Assembly (NCBI GenBank): GCA_015492915.1
Contig: WGED01000253.1
Span: forward strand, 1-12,118
Length of the DNA stretch: 12,118 bases
DNA from: Cyclobacteriaceae bacterium
GTDB taxonomy: Bacteria > Bacteroidota > Bacteroidia > Cytophagales > Cyclobacteriaceae
Direction of reading: 5' to 3'
Shown here: piece by piece, positions 7,002-12,118 of the stretch
How positions within the stretch are numbered: position 1 is the first letter of the stretch
Layout: each line of letters opens with the position of its first letter
The notes under the pieces: generated by a model
Told to the model about the DNA's origin: nothing
The model's input: only the letters and a program-made list of their open reading frames with translations
Database searches by the model: none
Made by a program: the position numbers and the translations under genes

Positions 7002-8631
7002 ATTTTATATATTGCTCATAGCCTGGACCTTAGCTGTTCCCTCATTCGGTCAGACCAACCGGTATATGGTATTTTTTAAAGACAAGAATGGTTCGGGATA
7101 TAGCATAGACAGGCCCGAAGAATTCCTGTCTGAAAGATCACTGCTTAGACGTGAAAGGCAACACATTCTTATTACTACCAGAGATATCCCAGTTTCTGAC
7201 ACGTATGTCACAACGCTTGATTTGATGGATAGCGTGACCGTATATTTTACCACGAAATGGATGAACGGCGTATTAGTGGAAACGGATCAGAGTAAAATTG
7301 CTGTCATTACAGCACTTCCTTTTGTGAGGAATGTAGAATACGTAGCTCCCGGAAGCAAGCTCGGAGGCTCGAGGGTGATCCGGAAATTAAAGATTGAAGC
7401 TGATTTCATGGCAAACGGCAATAACAACAGCAAGGAAGAATCCGACCCCCAGAATGCGCTTATCGGTGTCGATTCAATGCATAAGGCCGGATTTCTGGGC
7501 CAGGGGATGTTGATAGCGATTTTCGACTCTGGATTTGAGAAAGTGGATCAGTCGTCATTTTATTCGCATCTCTACAGTAATAACAAAATCACTGCCACCC
7601 GCGATTTTATCCGTGCCACCGGTAATGTCTACCGGTATGATAATCACGGATCCAGGGTGTTAAGCTGCATTTCAGCGTTTAAAGAGGGCGTTTTTTCAGG
7701 CACAGCGCCTCAGGCCGACGTCGTTTTGTGTGTTACGGAAGATGTCTCCACAGAGTACAAGGTTGAAGAATACAACTGGCTTTTTGCTGCCGAATTTGCG
7801 GATAGCATTGGTGTTGATGTTATTAATTCATCGGTAGGATATTCCTATTTTGATGATGAAACCATGGATTACACCTACGATGATCTCAACGGACAAACGA
7901 CCGTTATTACGAAGGCCGCAAAGATGGCTGCAGCCACCGGCATGCTGGTGGTAGTGAGCCAGGGTAATGAAGGGAATAATTTCTGGAAATATATGAATGC
8001 TCCTGCAGACGCCGACTCAATCCTGGCAGTTGGTGCGGTGACCTATGACCTGACACGCTCATCTTTCAGTTCTTACGGACCTACCAGCGACGGAAGAATC
8101 AAACCGGATGTGAGTGCGCTCGGCACACAGGTCAGGGTTGCCTATGGAGAAGATATCTTTTTTTCCAACGGCACTTCGTTTTCATCTCCTATGGTTGCCG
8201 GTCTTGCTGCAGGTTTCTGGCAAGCCTGGCCCGACCTCACCAACATAGAGGTGATCGAATACCTGAAAATGACTGCAAGCCAGGCAGATGCACCCGATAC
8301 ATTGATCGGGTATGGAGTACCTGATTTTGTGCGTGCTTATAATAAGGCAAAAATCAATGAGGGTGACCTGAAAGGAGAATTTATTGTGTTTCCAAATCCT
8401 GTCACACAAAAACGGGTAATATATCTGTACAGTGATTCACTCGATTCACCCGGAATGATTGAACTGGCGTTTTATGATCTGAAAGGTAGCACGTTGAGCA
8501 CTACAGCGGTGACCGTAAATGGCGAAAAAGTACCCGTCGAAGTGGATGTGTCTTTTTTACGGCCCGGTATTTATATTGTCAATATCATTAATGGGGAAAA
8601 AAGACTTAAATCAAAACTTGTTATACTGTAA
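6988..8631 (+). CDS. T9SS-exported subtilisin-like serine protease (S8 family)
   Basis: A 547-residue secreted endopeptidase. Signal peptide about 1-21 (FYILLIAWTLAVPSFGQ). Residues 24-130 form an N-terminal region, possibly a propeptide, typical of Bacteroidota S8 proteases: RYMVFFKDK, then a run with FLSERSLLRRERQ. The catalytic domain spans about 150-450. The triad is Asp180 (AIFDSGFE), His220 (DNHGSRV) and Ser397 (NGTSFSSPMVAG), with the oxyanion Asn327 (SQGNEGNN), so all key residues are present and the enzyme should be active. The T9SS sorting domain (about 463-547, beginning EFIVFPNPV and ending KSKLVIL) follows directly, with no accessory domain. Export would be Sec to the periplasm, then T9SS. 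It starts within the last codons of the lipoprotein gene and ends 13 bases before rpe. The substrate is unknown. Confidence 0.95.
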   Translation: MGKNRFYILLIAWTLAVPSFGQTNRYMVFFKDKNGSGYSIDRPEEFLSERSLLRRERQHILITTRDIPVSDTYVTTLDLMDSVTVYFTTKWMNGVLVETDQSKIAVITALPFVRNVEYVAPGSKLGGSRVIRKLKIEADFMANGNNNSKEESDPQNALIGVDSMHKAGFLGQGMLIAIFDSGFEKVDQSSFYSHLYSNNKITATRDFIRATGNVYRYDNHGSRVLSCISAFKEGVFSGTAPQADVVLCVTEDVSTEYKVEEYNWLFAAEFADSIGVDVINSSVGYSYFDDETMDYTYDDLNGQTTVITKAAKMAAATGMLVVVSQGNEGNNFWKYMNAPADADSILAVGAVTYDLTRSSFSSYGPTSDGRIKPDVSALGTQVRVAYGEDIFFSNGTSFSSPMVAGLAAGFWQAWPDLTNIEVIEYLKMTASQADAPDTLIGYGVPDFVRAYNKAKINEGDLKGEFIVFPNPVTQKRVIYLYSDSLDSPGMIELAFYDLKGSTLSTTAVTVNGEKVPVEVDVSFLRPGIYIVNIINGEKRLKSKLVIL

Positions 8632-8644
8632 ATAAACTTTTTCA

Positions 8645-9304
8645 ATGAGCCTGATTGCACCCTCCATCCTGAACTCTGACTTTTTAACCCTCGGAAGAAC
8701 CATCGAGATGCTCAACGAGAGCGAAGCAGACTGGGTGCACCTCGATGTGATGGACGGTTCGTTTGTGCCCAATATCTCAATCGGAATACCCATCGTGGAA
8801 GCGGTGAAAAGAGTGAGCAGGAAGTTTCTTGACACACACCTTATGATAGTGAATCCGGAAAAATATGTAGAGCCATTCAGAAATGCGGGTGCCGACCTGA
8901 TCAATATCCACTACGAAGCATGCCGCGATAAAGACATAAAAGCTATTTTCAAACAGATCAGGGATACGGGCGCTATACCGGCTGTGGCCATCAATCCTGA
9001 CACACCTGTGGAGGATATCTTCGATCTGGCAGAATATGTGGACATGATCCTTGTGATGTCAGTTTTCCCCGGCTTCGGCGGACAGAAATTTATAGAGACT
9101 ACTTATGACAGGGTTGCCGCACTCAGAAAATTCATCGATGAAAATAGCCTTAAAACCATGATCCAGGTTGATGGCGGCGTGTCTCCTGAAAATGCCGTAA
9201 AACTCAAGGCGGTGGGTGTGGATGTGATGGTGGTGGGGAGTTTTATTTTCCGGTCGGCCGAACCGCTGAAAACGATCTATGAACTGAAATCACTGGTCAG
9301 TTAG
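8645..9304 (+). CDS. rpe: ribulose-phosphate 3-epimerase
   Basis: Rpe interconverts D-ribulose 5-phosphate and D-xylulose 5-phosphate in the non-oxidative pentose phosphate pathway, in the cytoplasm. At 219 residues it is a full-length TIM barrel. The metal and catalytic residues are visible: His32 and Asp34 in HLDVMDGSFVPN, His65 in THLMI and Asp176 in QVDGGV; Ser7 sits in the opening APSIL motif. The phosphate-binding loops are MSVFPGFGGQKF (138-149) and the GSFIF end at 198-202. Phe141 is unusual: most homologues have Asn in that loop position. The ATG at 8645 lacks a clear Shine-Dalgarno site. It follows the protease gene by 13 bases and precedes the receptor gene by 11, so it is almost certainly co-transcribed, although nothing ties its function to either neighbour. 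Confidence 0.97.
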   Translation: MSLIAPSILNSDFLTLGRTIEMLNESEADWVHLDVMDGSFVPNISIGIPIVEAVKRVSRKFLDTHLMIVNPEKYVEPFRNAGADLINIHYEACRDKDIKAIFKQIRDTGAIPAVAINPDTPVEDIFDLAEYVDMILVMSVFPGFGGQKFIETTYDRVAALRKFIDENSLKTMIQVDGGVSPENAVKLKAVGVDVMVVGSFIFRSAEPLKTIYELKSLVS

Positions 9305-9315
9305 CCGCTGAACTG

Positions 9316-11712
9316 ATGAAGCTGTCACAACCGCTATTTCTCCTGTATTTTCTCGGCCTGCCGCTATTTGCCATGGCGCAGCAGGACATTCAGATCAAGG
9401 GTAAGGTGGTGGATAGTGAGAATAAGCCCATTCCGGGCGTCAACATTCTGATAGACCAAACCGGTAAAGGCACCTCGACGGATAAGGCGGGAATTTTCAG
9501 GCTGGAAATAACACAAAGAGACAGAGACAAAGCCCTCCTTTTCAGGCATGTGCGCTATAAGCTGAAAAAAATACCTGTTTTTTCATGGATACAAGATGAT
9601 GACCGTTTTCTTGAGATTACACTTGAAGATTCGGTAAGGGTACTGGAGGATGTCAATGTGACGGACGAAAAGTTTGACAAGCTCAGTGAAGGCACAGGAA
9701 CGGTGATTTTAAATCCGATAAATGCCCGGTTTAATCCTGCCCCTTTTCAGGACATCAGCAACCTGCTTGTCACGCTGCCCGGGGTAGCAAGCAACAATGA
9801 ATTTTCGACAGCTTATTCCGTGCGTGGAGGCAACTATGATGAAAACCTGGTGTACGTCAATGACTTCCCAATATATAAGCCACAGATCATCACATCAGGG
9901 CAGCAGGAGGGACTCAGTTTTGTCAATATTGACCTGGTGAGAAGCGTCAAATTTTCATCGGGAGGTTGGGAAGCAAAATATGGCGATGGCCTGTCCTCCT
10001 CTATGAATATTTATTATAAAAGACCAGACAAACCGGCCGGCTCTGTTACTGTCGGCCTGCTGGGTGGTACAGCACATATCGAGGGTAGTGCAGCCCGTGA
10101 CAAGTTGATGTATCTCGCCGGCGTCAGATACAAATCAGCAGAATATTTGTTAAACACCCTGGAGACGAAAGGGGAATATAAACCCCGGTTTGTTGATTTT
10201 CAGTCATACGTCACTTATGACCTTTCCCGAAAGGATGTAAAAAACAAGACGGAAATTGGCATGTTGCTGTCATATGCGCGTAACCGGTATTCGGTAATTC
10301 CCACAAACAGGGAAACGACTTTCGGCACGTTTGAACGACAGTTAAGACTGTACGTCGCCTTCGACGGGCAGGAGAAACTCACATACGACACCTGGCAGGG
10401 AGGCATCCGGCTTACGCACCGTTTCAGCAAACACTTGCGGAGCCACCTGATCATGTCGGGCACTTTTTCGCGGGAGCGGGAGTATTATGACGTGGAGAGC
10501 GGATATCTGCTGTGCAATGTGGACAATAACCCCAATTCTTCCACATTTGAAAAATGTGTTACCAATATCGGTATTGGCACCAACTATTACCACGGCCGCA
10601 ATATGCTCGATGCCACACTGATCAATGTAGAGTCGCGCAATGAGGTGATCATCAATGATCGCAATACTATGGAGTTCGGTATCGGCTACGCCAATTACGC
10701 TTTCGACGATGTTTTTGATGAGTATGAATTTATCGATTCATCCGATTATGTAACCATCACAAGAGACGTTGATGCCGTAAACCGGATTCAATACAACCGT
10801 TATTCGGCTTACTGGCAAAATACAACCGAATTTAATGATATACACACGCTTATTTATGGTATCAGAATGATGTACCAGGACTTTGGTGGCGGGTGGCTGA
10901 TCAGTCCCAGAATGCAGTATATCATGAATCCGCAATGGTTCAGAAATGGCCATTTCCGGCTTTCAGCGGGTATTTACCGGCAGGCGCCGTTTTACAGGGA
11001 ATTTCGGGGCAGAGATGGCCGGATCAACCCTGATCTGAAAGCCCAGTCGTCCGTGCACAGCATTGCAGGCATGGATATGGATTTCACAATGTGGGGAAGG
11101 CCGTTCAGATTTACCACAGAAGTATATTACAAATATCTGTGGGATGTGAATCCCTATGATATCGAGAATGTCCGTATCCGGTATTATGCAGATAACGTTG
11201 CCACGGCCTGGGCGTCGGGCATTGACATACGTTGGAGTGGTGAGTTTATTCTGGGTGATGAATCATGGCTCAGTTTGGGCATTATGTCCACAAAGGAAGA
11301 TATAGAAGGAGATGACAGGGGTTATATACCGAGGCCCATGGACAGAAGGGTAAATTTCGGTATATTTTTCCAGGATCATTTTCCGAATGCCCCCACCTGG
11401 CGCGTTCACCTGAGGGTGCTGTATTCGTCGGGGCTGCCGTTCTCCCCGCCGGTCAATCCCGATTACCGTAATAGTTTTCGCGGCACACCTTACCAGCGGG
11501 TGGATATCGGTTTTTCGAAGATGTTTGACTTTCGCAAGCGGCCAAAGCCTTTTCTTAAATCATTGTGGCTGAGCGCTGAAATCCTGAACCTGACCGGTAA
11601 TCAGAACACCATATCATATTACTGGGTTCAGGATGTGAACAGTTATTACTATGCTGTGCCGAACTCACTATCTCAGCGATTCTTCAATTTCCGCGTGAGC
11701 GTGGATTTTTAG
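9316..11712 (+). CDS. TonB-dependent outer-membrane receptor with N-terminal carboxypeptidase-regulatory-like domain
   Basis: A 798-residue outer-membrane receptor that would import a substrate using TonB-ExbB-ExbD energy. Signal peptide 1-21 (LFLLYFLGLPLFAMA, cut before QQD). A carboxypeptidase-regulatory-like beta-sandwich spans about 26-112 (KGKVVDSENKPIPGVNILI). The plug domain (about 130-235) shows NPAPFQDISNLLVTLPGV and SVRGGNYDENLVYVNDFP. The 22-strand-type barrel occupies 240-798, rich in aromatic strand ends, and ends in an F-x-F-R-V-S-V-D-F strand with C-terminal Phe as required for BAM insertion. At under 800 residues it is much shorter than a SusC protein, and no SusD gene is present, so a glycan-uptake assignment is not supported. 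The only mature cysteines are Cys400 and Cys414. It starts 11 bases after rpe and is the last gene of the unit. The substrate cannot be read from the sequence. Confidence 0.95.
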   Translation: MKLSQPLFLLYFLGLPLFAMAQQDIQIKGKVVDSENKPIPGVNILIDQTGKGTSTDKAGIFRLEITQRDRDKALLFRHVRYKLKKIPVFSWIQDDDRFLEITLEDSVRVLEDVNVTDEKFDKLSEGTGTVILNPINARFNPAPFQDISNLLVTLPGVASNNEFSTAYSVRGGNYDENLVYVNDFPIYKPQIITSGQQEGLSFVNIDLVRSVKFSSGGWEAKYGDGLSSSMNIYYKRPDKPAGSVTVGLLGGTAHIEGSAARDKLMYLAGVRYKSAEYLLNTLETKGEYKPRFVDFQSYVTYDLSRKDVKNKTEIGMLLSYARNRYSVIPTNRETTFGTFERQLRLYVAFDGQEKLTYDTWQGGIRLTHRFSKHLRSHLIMSGTFSREREYYDVESGYLLCNVDNNPNSSTFEKCVTNIGIGTNYYHGRNMLDATLINVESRNEVIINDRNTMEFGIGYANYAFDDVFDEYEFIDSSDYVTITRDVDAVNRIQYNRYSAYWQNTTEFNDIHTLIYGIRMMYQDFGGGWLISPRMQYIMNPQWFRNGHFRLSAGIYRQAPFYREFRGRDGRINPDLKAQSSVHSIAGMDMDFTMWGRPFRFTTEVYYKYLWDVNPYDIENVRIRYYADNVATAWASGIDIRWSGEFILGDESWLSLGIMSTKEDIEGDDRGYIPRPMDRRVNFGIFFQDHFPNAPTWRVHLRVLYSSGLPFSPPVNPDYRNSFRGTPYQRVDIGFSKMFDFRKRPKPFLKSLWLSAEILNLTGNQNTISYYWVQDVNSYYYAVPNSLSQRFFNFRVSVDF

Positions 11713-11783
11713 TAAAATCACCTTTGATATTTGCCACTGCTCCCTGACGCCTTTGTATGAAAAAATAGGCATTTACCGGTTCC

Positions 11784-11808
11784 GGGCGTAGAATGTTTCT
11801 TCTACCCC
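11784..11808 (+). terminator. hairpin downstream of the receptor gene, weak terminator candidate
   Basis: GTAGAA (11788-11793) pairs with TTCTAC (11800-11805) around a six-base loop, and GGG (11784-11786) pairs with CCC (11806-11808) across one bulged base at 11787. There is no T tract after it. It is the first stable hairpin after the receptor stop, 71 bases downstream. It may be a weak terminator or another part of the repeat cluster, since GGGCGTA at its left edge recurs at 11940-11946. Confidence 0.35.
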
Positions 11809-11820
11809 ACTCACCTATCA

Positions 11821-11921
11821 GTCATGCTGAATTTATTTCAGCATCTTGTTATCCATTTGTAATAACGTTCATGTTTCCCTTATCCTCCCGTTATGAGACC
11901 CTGAAACCAGTTCAGGGTGAC
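11821..11921. repeat. two-hairpin GTCA...TGAC intergenic repeat element
   Basis: The element is bounded by GTCA (11821-11824) and TGAC (11918-11921). Hairpin one pairs ATGCTGAA (11824-11831) with TTCAGCAT (11837-11844) around five bases. Hairpin two pairs ACCCTGAA (11898-11905) with TTCAGGGT (11911-11918), again around five bases. ATAACG (11862-11867) and CGTTAT (11889-11894) can add a middle stem. I recall this paired layout, with CTGAA/TTCAG cores, as a widespread intergenic repeat in Bacteroidota and other phyla. It encodes nothing. It is a non-autonomous, palindromic element of unknown mobility. Confidence 0.7.
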
Positions 11922-11940
11922 CTATTATGCCTGAGGATTG

Positions 11941-11960
11941 GGCGTAGCGTCCGCTACGTC
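11941..11960. repeat. REP-like palindrome (GGCGTAGCG / CGCTACGTC)
   Basis: The 20 bases fold almost end to end: eight closed pairs, one of them G-U, flank a GTCC loop, with the central G-C closable too. Short, GC-rich imperfect palindromes of this kind next to other repeats resemble REP elements mobilised by RAYT (REP-associated tyrosine) transposases. No transposase gene is in the window. A single copy is seen here, so calling it a repeat depends on finding others in the genome. Confidence 0.5.
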
Positions 11961-12028
11961 CTGATATCCTGCGGTATGCACTATGGAAAAACAGTCATTT
12001 TCTCATGAAAAACAAAGCCCTTGCTTCC

Positions 12029-12080
12029 GTCATGCAGAGACCTGATTTTTGGGAGTCCCAAACACACAAAATGGGATGAC
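12029..12080. repeat. GTCAT...ATGAC-bounded palindromic segment
   Basis: GTCAT (12029-12033) and ATGAC (12076-12080) are inverted ends. Inside, TTTGGG (12048-12053) and CCCAAA (12057-12062) form a six-pair hairpin with an AGT loop. The shared GTCA/TGAC ends suggest the same class as the element at 11821-11921, though the inner hairpin differs. Confidence 0.45.
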
Positions 12081-12090
12081 ACATAAACAC

Positions 12091-12118
12091 GTCATCGGTA
12101 GGGAGGCACGACCGAAGA
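12091..12118. repeat. start of a further GTCAT repeat, cut by the window end
   Basis: GTCATC (12091-12096) begins this copy and is the inverse of GATGAC at 12075-12080, ten bases upstream. TCGGT (12094-12098) pairs with ACCGA (12111-12115) around a purine-rich loop. The sequence GGGAGGCACGACCGAAGA resembles, from memory, the ends of GTCAT-type intergenic repeats. The rest lies outside the window. Confidence 0.4.

Larger units (their letters stand above)
11713..12118. other. non-coding, repeat-rich stretch after the receptor gene
   Basis: No credible coding frame covers these 406 bases. They hold at least four hairpin-forming segments, listed separately (11784-11808, 11821-11921, 11941-11960, 12029-12118). 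No T-rich intrinsic terminator follows the receptor stop at 11712, so the hairpins may themselves end or stabilise the operon mRNA. A frame at 11793-12008 runs through two of the repeats and is almost certainly spurious. Confidence 0.7.

Noticed and set aside
9316..11712. SusC-type glycan importer
   Set aside because: The protein is about 200 residues shorter than typical SusC, and no SusD-like gene follows.
11793..12008. Open frame of 71 codons after the receptor gene
   Set aside because: It reads straight through two hairpin repeats; phrases like SHAEFISAS and ETLKPVQGDL come from the repeat DNA and recur in many spurious annotations. It has no domain or signal peptide.
1..12118. Defence, phage, CRISPR, toxin-antitoxin or RNA genes
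   Set aside because: I looked on both strands and found no regular direct-repeat array, integrase, transposase, tRNA cloverleaf or rRNA segment.

Overview
The window looks like chromosome from a Bacteroidota bacterium. Two proteins end in type IX secretion (T9SS) C-terminal sorting domains, there is a Bacteroidota-style TonB-dependent receptor with an N-terminal carboxypeptidase-regulatory-like domain, two lipoproteins carry lipoboxes, and most starts lack a strong Shine-Dalgarno sequence. All recognisable genes lie on the + strand. I cannot fix the genus from this sequence.

Layout. Bases 1-48 may be the last codons of an upstream gene. Bases 242-4390 encode a very large exported protein: three lamin-tail domains, a chitobiase-C-like domain, a CotH-kinase-like domain, a jelly-roll-like domain apparently nested inside a split InlB-like repeat, an Ig-like domain and a T9SS tail. 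A small beta-rich lipoprotein follows (4568-4972) and is closed by a strong intrinsic terminator (4998-5034).

From 5210 to 11712 five genes are packed with overlaps or gaps of 17 nt or less: mnmA (tRNA U34 2-thiolation), an unrecognised lipoprotein, a T9SS-exported subtilisin-like protease, rpe (ribulose-phosphate 3-epimerase) and a TonB-dependent receptor. This is most likely one transcription unit that mixes cytoplasmic housekeeping enzymes with envelope proteins. A possible Bacteroidota-type -7 element precedes mnmA.

The last ~400 bases (11713-12118) carry no credible gene. They hold a cluster of hairpin-rich repeats: a two-hairpin GTCA...TGAC element, a REP-like palindrome and at least two more GTCAT/ATGAC-bounded segments, one cut by the window edge.

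How the genes work together: the CotH-like protein and the protease both need a T9SS encoded elsewhere to cross the outer membrane. The receptor would import an unidentified substrate with TonB-ExbBD energy, and no SusD partner is present. MnmA and Rpe are cytoplasmic enzymes with no evident link to the envelope proteins except shared transcription. I see no phage, CRISPR, transposase, tRNA or rRNA gene and no clear new multi-gene system. The most unusual items are the nested architecture of the CotH-like protein, the C-x2-C type MnmA, the mixed operon and the repeat cluster.
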